From assembly GCF_009936375.1 (NCBI RefSeq), contig NZ_AP022334.1:124001-188000 (forward strand): a stretch of 64,000 nucleotides of DNA, given 5' to 3'. The DNA comes from Methylosinus sp. C49. GTDB lineage: Bacteria; Pseudomonadota; Alphaproteobacteria; Rhizobiales; Beijerinckiaceae. Of this stretch, positions 8,728 to 17,595 are shown one piece after another; the stretch's first letter is position 1, and the number at the start of each line of letters is the position of its first letter. The notes under the pieces are model-generated. The model worked only from the letters and a program-made list of their open reading frames with translations, was not told the origin of the DNA and ran no database searches. A program made the translations under genes and the position numbers.

Positions 8728-9351
8728 TCACGTCGGCAAAACTGTCGCTTCCGGCGACGCCAGCCGCGCGATATCGGCCAGGGCCGAGCGCAGCTCCGGC
8801 CAGGGAAACTCCGCATCTGTCGGACTCGGCTCGCCGAGCTGAATGAGGATGGCGAGTTTGGCCGCGACGCCCGGCAGGCTGGCGGCCTTTGTGTTCGGGA
8901 CCGCCGCCACAAAATCACGCTCCTTACCGAGAGCGGCGCGGAGTTCGACGTCCACTGCGTCGAAGCCGAGCGCCGCCGCCGCCTCGTTCCAGCGCTTTTG
9001 CTGCTCGTCGAACGCGGCGATCAGCGCTTCTTTCTCGATCGTCGGCTCGTTCGCGATCAGTTCCTCGATCTCATCGACAGATTGAGCGATTTTCGGCTCC
9101 GCCTCGCCCGAAAGGCGGATCGCAACCTCGGGGATGCCGACCGTGTGAATGAGCTTCTTTTCGATGCGTTGCCACTGGCGCGTCAGCGCGACGACCTGAG
9201 TGTGATTGGCTTGCCAGTTCCGCCAGAGCTGCAGCGCGGGGTCGGACGGCGCCCCGTCTGTCCTCTTCCCGGACGGCAAGGCGCCGGTCCCCCGCAGGAT
9301 GGCGCGCCAGCTGATGGCGGGCGGAGTCGTGCTATGTTCAAAATCAGCCAT
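8728..9351 (-). CDS. Hypothetical protein
   Basis: 207 residues, soluble, mostly helical, no signal peptide. Features include a Trp-rich stretch (LQLWRNWQANHTQVVALTRQW) and an acidic coiled region (DEIEELIANEPTIEKEALIAAF). It is convergent with the XRE gene. I do not recognise a family. Composition fits the surrounding GC-rich plasmid-type genes, and the ATG is preceded by no competing start. Confidence 0.6.
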   Translation of the reverse strand: MADFEHSTTPPAISWRAILRGTGALPSGKRTDGAPSDPALQLWRNWQANHTQVVALTRQWQRIEKKLIHTVGIPEVAIRLSGEAEPKIAQSVDEIEELIANEPTIEKEALIAAFDEQQKRWNEAAAALGFDAVDVELRAALGKERDFVAAVPNTKAASLPGVAAKLAILIQLGEPSPTDAEFPWPELRSALADIARLASPEATVLPT

Positions 9352-9554
9352 GATCCAGGCTCCTGTAAAGCGTGGGTGGTGGTCAGGCCGGGCGGGGATG
9401 TTCCACCATCCCGTCCGGCCGCTGCTCGTGCGATTGTAGCCGGGAGAAGGTCCCCGGTTTTAGCAACGCATACTCGAGAACGCAGAAATCCATAGCGTTG
9501 CGCCGCAGACCGGTCCGAGCTGCGGCGACGGGCGCGCGGGCGGCGCAGACGTCT

Positions 9555-9926
9555 TCAATGCGCTTCGTTTCCTCCTTGCTTCTTCGCAGCTTTGCTCAGG
9601 GCCTTGCGCAAATGGTTCGGAAGCCGTCGCCGATCGACCGGACCGCGTGCGGCATCGCGCCGCTGGTCGGCTGCGTGGAAGCTTCCTTTGACGCAATGGG
9701 CGTCGGGAATGTCATCGATGAATAGAGACGGCGCTCCGAAGCCGCGTCGAAAGCCGCAGTAGGAAATGCTCACGCGCCGCATGCCGCGCGTCAGCGCGAC
9801 AAAGGTCAGCCGGCGCTCTTCATCGGCGTCGCCGCAATCCGAGGGAAACACGCCGGCCTCCCAGGCGGCCAGGAAAACATGCGGGAACTCGGGACCCTTC
9901 GCCTTGTGCAGCGTCATCGGGCGCAC
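9555..9926 (-). pseudogene. UvrD-type helicase, C-terminal fragment
   Basis: About 123 codons matching only helicase motifs V-VI: MTLHKAKGPEFPHVFLAAWE and ERRLTFVALTRGMRRVSISY. It is a divergent copy of the end of the intact gene at 14568-16685 (LMTLHKAKGLEFPHVFLPAWE). Walker A and the rest of the enzyme are absent, so no helicase activity is possible. Confidence 0.8.
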
Positions 9927-10057
9927 GCGGTCGGTTTCGTCCTCGCAGGGGCGTCTCTCATGCTCGCCGCTCCCTTCGGATCGATGGGAAGGTCGGAGTC
10001 GCTTCCTCCTTTTCCTCTCCCAAAACGCTTTCGGCCGACCGCGAGGCGGCCGCGCTG

Positions 10058-10100
10058 CAAGGGCGCGCGAAACGCGCGGGAGCGCAGCGACGCACCCTTG
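10058..10100 (-). ncRNA. Double-stem leader motif, copy 1
   Basis: Outer arms CAAGGG and CCCTTG enclose an inner self-complementary pair CGCGCG / CGCGCG around a 3-4 nt loop. The same layout occurs at 14452-14495 and 18639-18681. Here it sits in the degenerate duplicate, upstream (minus strand) of the helicase fragment. A short pyrimidine-rich tract and a TTTT run follow on the minus strand. Candidate structured RNA or DNA element. Confidence 0.45.
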
Positions 10101-10109
10101 TCGGCGCGG

Positions 10110-10436
10110 ACGGCGCTAGCGGTAGGCATGTCTTCCTCTCCCTTTGCTCCGGATTCCCATTCCTGATTCACTCGTACGCGAATGCGAAGCGGATGGAGGC
10201 GAGTGGAGACTGGCGTGGCGGTGACGGACGAGATCGCGGTCGTGCTGCAGGGACAAAAACCCAGAAGGAACGCGCCGCCGCGCCTGGAGCGTCGTGGTGG
10301 GGCGGGATCTCTTCGGCGTGCGGCGTCGATTATCGCATCATCGAGGCGTCGCCCGCCGCCGAGCCCCTCCTGGAAATCGTCGGCCTCTCGCGTAGCGAAG
10401 ATCGGCGAAACAGCCGAGTGTCGCCGTGAACCCTAA
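10110..10436 (+). pseudogene. WGR-domain gene remnant
   Basis: Sequence parallels the WGR gene at 18791-19147. The upstream part (GATGGACGAG-like start region at about 10207) and the end (DYRIIEASPAAEPLLEIVGLS) are recognisable. The middle of the domain is deleted and the frame is broken. Just after it, 10428-10470 resembles the first codons of recD2. Confidence 0.65.
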
Positions 10437-10569
10437 ACCGCCGGCGGAAACGGCCGCTTCTCGGGGACCTATGCTACGCTCGCCACTCGACGAGCCTGCC
10501 CGTCGCCTTGGCGATCAATCGCTAAAGCAACATGAATAGTGTATAAGTTCAACATGATACGTGCAAACG

Positions 10570-10585
10570 CATAATCTCGATTATG
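10570..10585. promoter_or_regulatory. 16-bp palindrome, possible operator
   Basis: CATAATC-TC-GATTATG is a perfect inverted repeat in an AT-rich patch, in the 200-bp gene-free stretch between the duplicate and the hydrolase gene. No gene start lies directly beside it, so its role is unknown. Confidence 0.3.
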
Positions 10586-10679
10586 GAACCTAGAGCCTCG
10601 CCGATCGAGCCGCCCTGCGGCGCCTTTGTCGCCAACTCGACGAGCACATGGGCCTCGACGCAGCTCCGACAAATGCAAT

Positions 10680-11537
10680 TCACAGATGCTCGCCGAAAAA
10701 GCTCAGGATCCTCTCGCGATATTCGGCGTTGGTGCGGAAATAAATGTCCTCGTGGCCGACCCCTTCCACGGCCCAGAAGGCCTTCGGCTTCGGAGCGCGG
10801 GCGAAAAGCTCGCGCGCTTCGTCGATATGGGTATTGGGATCGCGGACGCCCGAAATGACGAACACCGGCGCGCGGATCTTTTCGATCCGGTCGATCGGAC
10901 GCAGGAACTCCGGGTCCAGCCCTGTCATTGTCCGCCCGACGACGAGCAGCGCCGGCGTCACGAGATGGCCGAGCGGACCGAGAGGCGCCGTCAAACGGTC
11001 GTCGATGGCGCGGTCGATATCAGGATAGACGGATTCGAGCACGAAGGCGTCGGCCGTGATCGGCCCCTGTCCCAGCAGCGCCGCGGCGCCGCCGAGCGAC
11101 TGCCCGATCACGGCGATCTTACGACCCGGCAATTTTTCTCGCATATAGGAGAGCGCCGCGGCTGCGTCGGCGCTCTCGTCTCGACCGAAAGTGATTTTGT
11201 CGCCCGTGCTCTCGCCATGCGCGCGAAAGTCGATCGCGGCGACGGAATAGCCAGCGGCGTTCAAAAAGCGCATTCGGGCGATCATCGCGAGCCGGTTGGC
11301 GCGCACGCCATGCAAGAGCAGCACGCCGCCGCGTTCGGGCGCGCCCGCCACGAACCAGCCTTGGACATTCACGCCGCCGCTCGGGGTGAGCGTGAAGCGC
11401 GTCACGGGCAGATCCTCCGGCGCCTTTACGGTCGCCGGCGCGGGGGCAGTCAGCGCATGCACGAGACCGACGAGCGCGATCGGAAAAAGCGCGAGCGCGC
11501 CAAGTGCGGCGTAAGCAACTGGGCGCAAAAATCTCAT
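10680..11537 (-). CDS. Alpha/beta hydrolase, membrane-anchored
   Basis: 285 residues. An N-terminal hydrophobic helix (PVAYAALGALALFPIALVGL) suggests membrane anchoring or export. The fold has an oxyanion region LLLHGVRAN, nucleophile elbow GQSLGG (Ser147), an acid in VISGVRDP (Asp233) and the catalytic His in VEGVGHED (His262). The family includes BAAT/Fsh1-like esterases and acyl-peptidases; the substrate is not predictable. It stands alone, with about 140 bp of unassigned DNA before the next gene. Confidence 0.82.
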   Translation of the reverse strand: MRFLRPVAYAALGALALFPIALVGLVHALTAPAPATVKAPEDLPVTRFTLTPSGGVNVQGWFVAGAPERGGVLLLHGVRANRLAMIARMRFLNAAGYSVAAIDFRAHGESTGDKITFGRDESADAAAALSYMREKLPGRKIAVIGQSLGGAAALLGQGPITADAFVLESVYPDIDRAIDDRLTAPLGPLGHLVTPALLVVGRTMTGLDPEFLRPIDRIEKIRAPVFVISGVRDPNTHIDEARELFARAPKPKAFWAVEGVGHEDIYFRTNAEYRERILSFFGEHL

Positions 11538-11684
11538 CTGTCTGCCACCCTCTTATCGAATGAATGACCGAGGAGCCGAGAATCCAACCGGTATCTCGGC
11601 GCCAACGTGCCTTTGATACAGGAAAGTGAAAATAGGAAAAAGCTCAGCGCCCCTAGTCGCGGCGCTCCAACAGGATGTCGCCGT

Positions 11685-11942
11685 CTATTCGTCGTTGCGG
11701 TGTTTTCGTCCGGCGCGCCACTCGACGAATTCGCTTCGATGTAACTCTAGCCAGGTCACGAGATCATGTAGCTCGTCCAGCTCTACGAGCAATGCGTCGA
11801 ATTCCGATTGACGGACTCCGCCGCACTTTCTGGGACCCGCCGTTCGCAGGAGCTGCTGGACGACGCGGATCGTCGCGAGATGCGCGGTGAGAGAATGTCG
11901 CTTCTTCCCGCCGGAGTCGATCATGGCATTCGCCTCAGCCAT
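11685..11942 (-). CDS. Small hypothetical protein
   Basis: 85 residues, helical, with a leucine-rich acidic stretch (EFDALLVELDELHDLVTWLEL) that may form a short coiled coil. It overlaps the end of the methyltransferase-like gene by 22 bp, implying co-transcription. No family recognised. Confidence 0.5.
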   Translation of the reverse strand: MAEANAMIDSGGKKRHSLTAHLATIRVVQQLLRTAGPRKCGGVRQSEFDALLVELDELHDLVTWLELHRSEFVEWRAGRKHRNDE

Positions 11943-12517
11943 CCGAACGATGGTTCACCGCCATAGTTCCTTTCCCAAATATACCACGCGAAATCCGTTC
12001 GACCTCCGCGCGCTTTCAGGCCCGCGAGAATGACTGGACCGGGCGGCATCGATGGGCGCGGCGTGATGATCAGCACGCGCCGCGGAAATTTTCTCTCCAG
12101 CCATCTGGAGCGGCGGTCGCCCGAGATCCAGGAGACGGGCAGGATCATCGCGACCTTGCGTCTCGCGATCTCGCGCGCCCGAATGACGAACTCCCGCGAC
12201 TTTCGAAATGGCGGATTGCAACAGATGTTGTCCGGCGCCTGCCTTCCGGCTTCCTCGGATAAGAAGTCGACGGCGCGATCACAGAACATGGATCGAGAAA
12301 CAAGGTCCTCGCCCCAGACGTTATTGTAGCCTGCGGCTCTCGCAGCTTCGACGATGCGTCCGAGGCCACAGGCCGGATCACAGATTGAACCTTCGAAGCC
12401 CTCCTCTTCGAAGAAGCGATGATCGACCCAGCTCTCCTCGACGTACCAATCGTGGGGATGTCGAACCCACAGATGGGCGTTGAGCGTTCGATCAGGAACG
12501 GCGGGGAGGATTTCCAT
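11921..12517 (-). CDS. Adenine-specific DNA methyltransferase-like protein
   Basis: 198 residues. SAM-binding motif I DPACGLGRI (about 47-55) and catalytic motif IV NPPF (101-104) are in the order of N6-adenine methyltransferases. The size matches small phage or plasmid Dam-like enzymes, which often act without a restriction partner. I prefer the ATG at 12517 to a TTG at 12529. It sits in a minus-strand run of small genes downstream of the ribonucleotide reductase. No endonuclease gene is seen nearby, so an orphan methyltransferase (protection or regulation) is likeliest. Confidence 0.75.
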   Translation of the reverse strand: MEILPAVPDRTLNAHLWVRHPHDWYVEESWVDHRFFEEEGFEGSICDPACGLGRIVEAARAAGYNNVWGEDLVSRSMFCDRAVDFLSEEAGRQAPDNICCNPPFRKSREFVIRAREIARRKVAMILPVSWISGDRRSRWLERKFPRRVLIITPRPSMPPGPVILAGLKARGGRTDFAWYIWERNYGGEPSFGWLRRMP

Positions 12518-12525
12518 CGCCGTTC

Positions 12526-12858
12526 TCAATTTGCGCCGAGATCAGATCCGGCGGCTGGATCGGAGCGAGCCGCGACGAGGCGCCGCAATCTGATGATTTC
12601 GAGCCGCATCTCGTCACGGCTCATTTCCTCCGGTTCGAGCCGATCGAGCTCGGTGTTCCAATCGACGCGCGTCGTCGGATCGCCGAAGAGCCAATAGGCC
12701 TCTCCCGCACGCACGATCTCCCCTGCGGTTGCGTCGCTCAGGCGGCAGAGCGTCGCGTACTCGGTCTCGCCGCAGCTGTCGTGATACCGAAGTTGCAAGG
12801 CCCAACGGATTCGGGGATCGACGCTGAGCGAGGAAGGGCGGAGGATCAAGTCGACCAT
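12526..12858 (-). CDS. Hypothetical protein
   Basis: 110 residues, acidic. It contains WALQLRYHDSCGETEYATL and a C-terminal helix MSRDEMRLEIIRLRRLVAA. It ends 8 bp before the methyltransferase ATG, so it is part of the same minus-strand unit. No family recognised. Confidence 0.5.
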   Translation of the reverse strand: MVDLILRPSSLSVDPRIRWALQLRYHDSCGETEYATLCRLSDATAGEIVRAGEAYWLFGDPTTRVDWNTELDRLEPEEMSRDEMRLEIIRLRRLVAARSDPAAGSDLGAN

Positions 12859-12897
12859 GTATGTATCTCCTGAAAATTCGGCGGCTCGAAGGGAGGT

Positions 12898-14382
12898 TCA
12901 AGAACATTTCGACCAGCCGCAGTGGCGGCAGGTCAGGCAGCCGTCTTTCTTGATGAGGCCCGGCTGGCTGCATTTCGGGCAGAGCGGGCCGAGCGTGCGC
13001 GCCAGCAAATGTTCGGCGGAAGCGTGCGCCACGATCGCTTCAGACGGAGCAAGGAAGCCGATGTCGATCATGTGTCGCTCGATGATGGAGCCGAAAGCGG
13101 CGACGAGGGATGGGACATAGCGCCCTTCGCTCCAATGTCCGCCGCGCGGGTCGAACACCGCCTTCAACTCTTCCGCGACGAATGCGACGTCGCCGCCGCG
13201 GCGGAACACCGCGCTGATCATGCGCGTCAGGGCGACGACCCAGGCGGCAGCCATCGCGGCGGCCTCCGGCGTCCCATAGGTCAGCCGGCACATGGCAAGG
13301 GCGTCGGCGACGCCGGTGACGCCGAGGCCGATGCGCCGCTTGGCCAGCGCTTCCTCCCTCTGTTCGGGGAGCGCGAATTCCGACACGTCGATCGTATTGT
13401 CCAGCATGCGCACGGCGACTGCGGCGAGGCGTGCGAGGCTGTCCTCGTCGAGGTGCGCGCGCTCCGTGAAGGGGTCGCGCACGAGCTTGGCGAGATTGAT
13501 CGAGCCGAGGAGGCAGGCGCCGTAGGGCGGCAGAGGCTGCTCGCCGCAAGGATTGGTCGCCGCGATCGTCTCGCAATAATAGAGATTGTTGCGGGCGTTG
13601 ATGCGGTCGATGAAAATGACGCCAGGATCGGCATAATTGTAATTGGCCCGCATGATCTGGTCCCAGAGGTCGCGAGCCCAGATCGTGCGATACACCTCGC
13701 CGCCGAACACGAGTGGCCAGTCCCTGTCTGCGTCGACCGCCGCCATGAAAGCGTCGGTGACGAGGACGGAGAGATTGAAATTGCGCAGGCGAGTCTTGTC
13801 GGCCTTCGCGGCGACGAAGGCCTCGATGTCGGGATGATCGCAGCGCATCGTCGCCATCATGGCGCCGCGCCGCGTGCCGGCCGACATGATCGTGCCGCAC
13901 ATGGAATTCCACACATCCATGAAGGACAAGGGACCGGAGGCGTCGGCCCCTACCCCTTTGACGAGCGCGCCCTTCGGGCGGAGTGTCGAAAAGTCATAGC
14001 CGATGCCGCCGCCGTGCTGCATGGTGAGCGCGGCCTCACGAAGATGCGAGAAGATGGCGTCGAGATCGTCCTCGATTGTTCCCATGACGAAGCAGTTGAA
14101 GAGGGTCACGCGGCGCGAGACCCCTGCCCCGGCGAGGATGCGTCCACCCGGCAGGAATTTGAAATCCTCCAGAGCCGAATAGAAGGTTTCCTCCCATTGC
14201 GCGGAATCGGATTCGGCCATTGCGAGGGCGCGGGCGACACGGCGCCAGCTGTCTTCGACGGTCAGGTCGATCGGCTCTCCGGTGGGCGCCTTCAGCCGAT
14301 ATTTTTCGTCCCAAATCTGTTGCGAGATCGCGGGCAGCGTCGCGCCTATCGAGCGCGACGGGGTTGCAGATATCATATTCAT
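12898..14382 (-). CDS. nrdJ: Class II (B12-dependent) ribonucleotide reductase, internally deleted
   Basis: 494 residues; complete NrdJ homologues in alphaproteobacteria are clearly longer (700 or more, from general knowledge). Present are the redox pair Cys97 (LFNCFVMG) and Cys290 (YGACLLGS) and the thiyl-radical Cys279 in NPCGEQPL, with the diagnostic spacing of 11. A C-terminal CxxC-rich tail (CPKC...CRHCGWSKC) is also present. At about residue 380 (base about 13245) the sequence jumps from TYGTPEAAAM straight to VVALTRMISAVFRRGGDV, a segment from much nearer the C-terminus. The PTGTI-type phosphate-binding region and half the barrel are missing. The frame is kept, so a protein may be made, but reductase activity is doubtful. 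Confidence 0.85.
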   Translation of the reverse strand: MNMISATPSRSIGATLPAISQQIWDEKYRLKAPTGEPIDLTVEDSWRRVARALAMAESDSAQWEETFYSALEDFKFLPGGRILAGAGVSRRVTLFNCFVMGTIEDDLDAIFSHLREAALTMQHGGGIGYDFSTLRPKGALVKGVGADASGPLSFMDVWNSMCGTIMSAGTRRGAMMATMRCDHPDIEAFVAAKADKTRLRNFNLSVLVTDAFMAAVDADRDWPLVFGGEVYRTIWARDLWDQIMRANYNYADPGVIFIDRINARNNLYYCETIAATNPCGEQPLPPYGACLLGSINLAKLVRDPFTERAHLDEDSLARLAAVAVRMLDNTIDVSEFALPEQREEALAKRRIGLGVTGVADALAMCRLTYGTPEAAAMAAAWVVALTRMISAVFRRGGDVAFVAEELKAVFDPRGGHWSEGRYVPSLVAAFGSIIERHMIDIGFLAPSEAIVAHASAEHLLARTLGPLCPKCSQPGLIKKDGCLTCRHCGWSKCS

Positions 14383-14451
14383 GATTTGGTCCTCGAGCAG
14401 TGAATGGTTTTCTCCGATAAAACCCCGAAGGCCGCCTCACGCCCGTCGGGG

Positions 14452-14495
14452 CAAGGGCGCGCGGAACGCGCGGGAGCCTCGGCGACTTCCCCTTG
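14452..14495 (-). ncRNA. Double-stem leader motif, copy 2
   Basis: CAAGGG...CCCTTG arms around CGCGCG-GAA-CGCGCG. It lies between the helicase stop (14568) and the nrdJ-like start (14382), 70 nt upstream of the latter. On the minus strand it is followed by a second hairpin (CCCGACGGG...CTTCGGG) and TTTT, resembling a terminator. The pair could act as an attenuator in the nrdJ leader. Confidence 0.5.
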
Positions 14496-14567
14496 CGGCG
14501 ATGGGCGCGCAGGCGGCACTCGTGTCTTCAATGATTTTCGGTTCTCGTTCCTTCTTGCGGCCTCTGC

Positions 14568-16685
14568 TCAAGGCCGCCGCAAATGGCTCGGGAGCTTCCG
14601 CCAATCGACTGGCTGGCGTGGCGCCCCACGGTGCCGCTCTGCATCGCGCAGGCGTCCTCTGACGCTGTGCTCATCGGGGATATCGTCGACGAAGAGCGAC
14701 GGCGCTCCAAAGCCGCGCCGGAAGGCGCAGTAGGAAATGCTGACGCGCCGCATTCCGCGCGTCAGCGCGACGTACGCCAGCCGGCGCTCCTCATCGCCGT
14801 CCCCGTAGTCGGAGGGAAATACGCCCGCCTCCCAGGCAGGAAGAAAGACATGCGGGAATTCCAATCCCTTCGCCTTGTGCAGAGTCATCAGGCGCACGCG
14901 GTTGGTTTCGTCTTCGCCGGGGCGGCTGGTGGCGAGCGCCGCATGGTCGAGGAGCTCGCGCGCCGTGTGGAACTCGCCGGCGAGCGCGATCAGCTCCTGC
15001 AGGTTTTGGAGGCGATCCTCCGAACTCTCGGCCTTGCTGTCACGCAGCATGGTCCGATAGCCGCTGGCGTCGAGCAGCAGCGAGATCTGATCGGCCAGGG
15101 TGTGCGAGCGGTCCTCGCCGATGCGACGGAGCGGGTCGGCGAACAGCAATCCGGCGGCGCGGCATTTGGCCGGCAGCTCGGCGGTGTCCAGGGCGCGCAG
15201 CAGCGAGACGTTGCGGAAGGAGGCCTCCGTCTCGACCGCTTGCATGGCCTTGGCGCCGAAGCCGCGGCGCGGCTCGTTGATCACGCGGCGGAAGGCCTCG
15301 TCCGACTGACGATCGTCGGGCGTCGCGGCGAGACGTAGAAGCGCGAGCGCGTCCTTGACCTCGGCGCGCTGATAGAAGCCGACGTCGCCGACGATCACAT
15401 GCGGAATGCGGGCGCGCATCAAGGCCTCTTCGAAGCCGCGCGACAGGAAGGAGCTGCGATAGAGAATGGCGATCTCCTGCCACCCCGTTCCCTCGGCGTG
15501 GCGAGCGAGTATCTCCTCGACGACGCCGGCGGCCTCTACCTGCGCGTCGCGATAGGCGACGATCTCGATTCTGTCGCCCGCCTCTTTTCGCGTGTAGAGC
15601 GTCTTGCCGAGACGTTTCCTGTCGCGAGCGATGACCGCATTGGCGGCGGCGAGTATGTGGCCGGTCGAGCGGAAGTTCTCTTCGAGCCGTACCTGCACAG
15701 CGCTCGGGAAGTCTTGTTGAAAGCGGCGGATGTACTCTATATCTGAGCCTCGCCATCCATAAATCGCCTGATCGTCGTCGCCGACGCAGAAGACGCGTCC
15801 ATGCTCCGCCGCAAAATGCTTCAGCCAACTGTATTGAGCGAAATTGACGTCCTGATATTCGTCGGCGGCGAGCCAATCGAAGCGCGACGCCCAGCGCGCG
15901 CGATAGGCGTCGTCCTTGCGCATGGCGAGGGTCGGCCAGAGGAGCAAGTCGCCGAAATCCGCCGCGTTCGCCTCGCGCAGGGCGCGCTGATAATCGGCGT
16001 AGACGCGCACGGCGGCGCGCAGTGCATGGACGTCGAGTTGCTCGCGGGAGCGATCGCTTTTGGCGATCTTGGATTCGACCCAGGCGGCGGCGCCGGCCGG
16101 CGTGATCAGATTGTCTTTGAACTTCGCGATGCGATTGCACATGATCTTCAGCGGATCGCGTGCAGTGGCGTCGCCACCCTCCTCGCCACCGACGCCTTGC
16201 GCCTTCATGACGCGTTTGACGAAGCGGCGGCTGTCGTCGGCGTCGACAATGTCGAAATCGGGCCGAAGCTCGGCGATCTCCGGCGCGTCGCGGAGCTGAC
16301 GCGCGGCGAGCCCGTGATAGGTGCCGAGCCAGGAGGGAGCCGCCAGGCCGTCGAGCGCCGCGCGGATACGAGAGGCCATTTCGGCGGCGGCCTTGTTGGT
16401 GAAGGTGACCGCGAGGATGCACGAAGCCGGAATGCGCTCCACGGCGATGCGATGCACGACCGCCGCGGTGAGCGTCGAGGTCTTTCCGGTTCCAGCTCCC
16501 GCGAGGACGAGGATCGGTCCGAAATGCGCGGCGGCCTGCGCTTGGGCAGGCGTGAGGGTCGCCGCCATCCTGTCGAAAGCGTCGGCGGATGGGCTATGCT
16601 CCGGCGGCGGTTCGTCGGAGCAGGGCTCGAAGCGGTCCCACTCCTCCATGCCGGCGAGCGGGTCGATGTCAGAGTATCTCGACAT
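14568..16685 (-). CDS. UvrD/PcrA-type superfamily 1 helicase
   Basis: 705 residues from the ATG at 16685. Motifs in order: Q-motif LTPAQAQAAAHFGPILV, Walker A GAGTGKTS (63-70), Ia FTNKAAAEM, II DEYQD, III GDDDQAIYGWRGSD, IV RLEENFRS, V MTLHKAKGLEFPHVF and VI VALTRGMRR. A 3'-5' ATP-dependent DNA helicase for repair or plasmid processing. Its start overlaps the HD gene's end by 17 bp, so the TOPRIM, HD and helicase genes form one operon. A decayed copy of its last 120 codons lies at 9555-9926. Confidence 0.9.
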   Translation of the reverse strand: MSRYSDIDPLAGMEEWDRFEPCSDEPPPEHSPSADAFDRMAATLTPAQAQAAAHFGPILVLAGAGTGKTSTLTAAVVHRIAVERIPASCILAVTFTNKAAAEMASRIRAALDGLAAPSWLGTYHGLAARQLRDAPEIAELRPDFDIVDADDSRRFVKRVMKAQGVGGEEGGDATARDPLKIMCNRIAKFKDNLITPAGAAAWVESKIAKSDRSREQLDVHALRAAVRVYADYQRALREANAADFGDLLLWPTLAMRKDDAYRARWASRFDWLAADEYQDVNFAQYSWLKHFAAEHGRVFCVGDDDQAIYGWRGSDIEYIRRFQQDFPSAVQVRLEENFRSTGHILAAANAVIARDRKRLGKTLYTRKEAGDRIEIVAYRDAQVEAAGVVEEILARHAEGTGWQEIAILYRSSFLSRGFEEALMRARIPHVIVGDVGFYQRAEVKDALALLRLAATPDDRQSDEAFRRVINEPRRGFGAKAMQAVETEASFRNVSLLRALDTAELPAKCRAAGLLFADPLRRIGEDRSHTLADQISLLLDASGYRTMLRDSKAESSEDRLQNLQELIALAGEFHTARELLDHAALATSRPGEDETNRVRLMTLHKAKGLEFPHVFLPAWEAGVFPSDYGDGDEERRLAYVALTRGMRRVSISYCAFRRGFGAPSLFVDDIPDEHSVRGRLRDAERHRGAPRQPVDWRKLPSHLRRP

Positions 16686-17595
16686 GGCAGTTCGCTCCAT
16701 TGCAGCGGATGAGTTCTCCGCGTTGTGTGTCGATGGTCGTGAAGACGACGAAGTGATCGTCGAAGTAGAAGGCGCCCGTGTCATTGCGTTCGCCGTCGAC
16801 GACGACGCCCTCGACGATTTGCGAGCCGTCATCGGCTTCGACCTGAACGAGCGTGTCCAGGCCCCGCTTGCCGGTCGGGATGTGTCGGCAACGACGGCGC
16901 TTCGCCTCGGGCAGCTGGGAGAAGGCTTCGGCCAGTTGCGCGAGCGTGTCGTCGATCGTGATATTGTCGAGTGCGTCGGTGACGTCGATCGCGTCGCCGA
17001 GCTCACCGAGCCGTTGAAGGAAGAGTGCGCTGGCGAGCTTCGGCGGCCACGGCTCCCAGCGCGACATTCCGGGCGGCGAGGGCAACGGGTCGTCGTCGAG
17101 CGGATCGAGCGTGATCTGCAGGCTCGATCTGATGTCGTCGCGACTCCAGCCGACGACATGATAGGCTTCATTCGCCGCGGCCTGGCGATCGGCGCGCTTA
17201 TGGAGGGCGTAACTCTCGTCGGTCCATGGCGGCAGACCGTAACGTCGATCGACTGCTCGCTGCAGCCGCCGATCGAGCCGTGCGAAGCCCTCGCCGAGAT
17301 GCGGTTTCAACGGCATGAGAACGTCGAATCCGACCAGCCCCTCGGTGGCGTCGTGAAGAAGCTCGCGCAGGGCCTCACGCGGCGTGAGCTTTCCCTCGCG
17401 TTCGCGCAGGGCCAGAACGGCGAGGCTGTGCTGGGCGACGCTGAGCGGCAGATCCCATGCCGAATATCCGCCCCAGCGATAGGTGCGCGACAGCCCGATC
17501 GCCAGATCTTCGTCGGTCCAGGCGTCCGGTTTCGGATCGAGCAGGTCGAGGCGACCGCCCGATTTGAGCCGCATCCAGGCGCGATGTGATGTCAT
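16669..17595 (-). CDS. HD-domain phosphohydrolase
   Basis: 308 residues. The first ~130 match the HD superfamily: SVAQHSLAVLALRE (metal His), ELLHDATEGL (His-Asp), LKPHLGEGF. This resembles YfbR-like nucleotidase proteins found on plasmids and phages. The second half (PSPPGMSRWEPWPPKLASAL onward) has no recognised domain. The ATG at 17595 overlaps the stop of the TOPRIM gene (ATGA), showing coupling. A nucleotide-pool role would fit the neighbouring ribonucleotide reductase, but this is inferred. Confidence 0.75.
   Translation of the reverse strand: MTSHRAWMRLKSGGRLDLLDPKPDAWTDEDLAIGLSRTYRWGGYSAWDLPLSVAQHSLAVLALREREGKLTPREALRELLHDATEGLVGFDVLMPLKPHLGEGFARLDRRLQRAVDRRYGLPPWTDESYALHKRADRQAAANEAYHVVGWSRDDIRSSLQITLDPLDDDPLPSPPGMSRWEPWPPKLASALFLQRLGELGDAIDVTDALDNITIDDTLAQLAEAFSQLPEAKRRRCRHIPTGKRGLDTLVQVEADDGSQIVEGVVVDGERNDTGAFYFDDHFVVFTTIDTQRGELIRCNGANCHVEIL

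Larger units (their letters stand above)
9500..10470. repeat. Shrunken duplicate of the 14.50-19.18 kb region
   Basis: Bases about 9500-9945 resemble 14500-14935 (end of the UvrD-type helicase gene). Bases about 9950-10470 resemble 18535-19180 (leader element, WGR gene, first codons of recD2). Both parts are in the same relative order and orientation. The 3.6 kb between them in the other copy (rest of the helicase, HD and TOPRIM genes) is missing here. Substitutions are common, so this is an old duplicate that later lost its middle, or a second lineage brought in by recombination. Confidence 0.75.

Noticed and set aside
9914-10171. 85-codon minus-strand frame with a SRAFRAPLQRGRLAV-type peptide
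   Set aside because: Similar peptide can be read in leader motif copy 3, but it spans the stem motif and is not kept in frame in copy 2. Structured DNA/RNA is the simpler reading; a leader peptide is not excluded.
11921-12517. Restriction-modification system
   Set aside because: Only a methyltransferase-like gene; no endonuclease or specificity gene nearby.
12922-14403. 493-codon plus-strand frame opposite the ribonucleotide reductase
   Set aside because: Antisense shadow of a clearly recognisable gene; composition typical of reversed GC-rich coding sequence, no domain.
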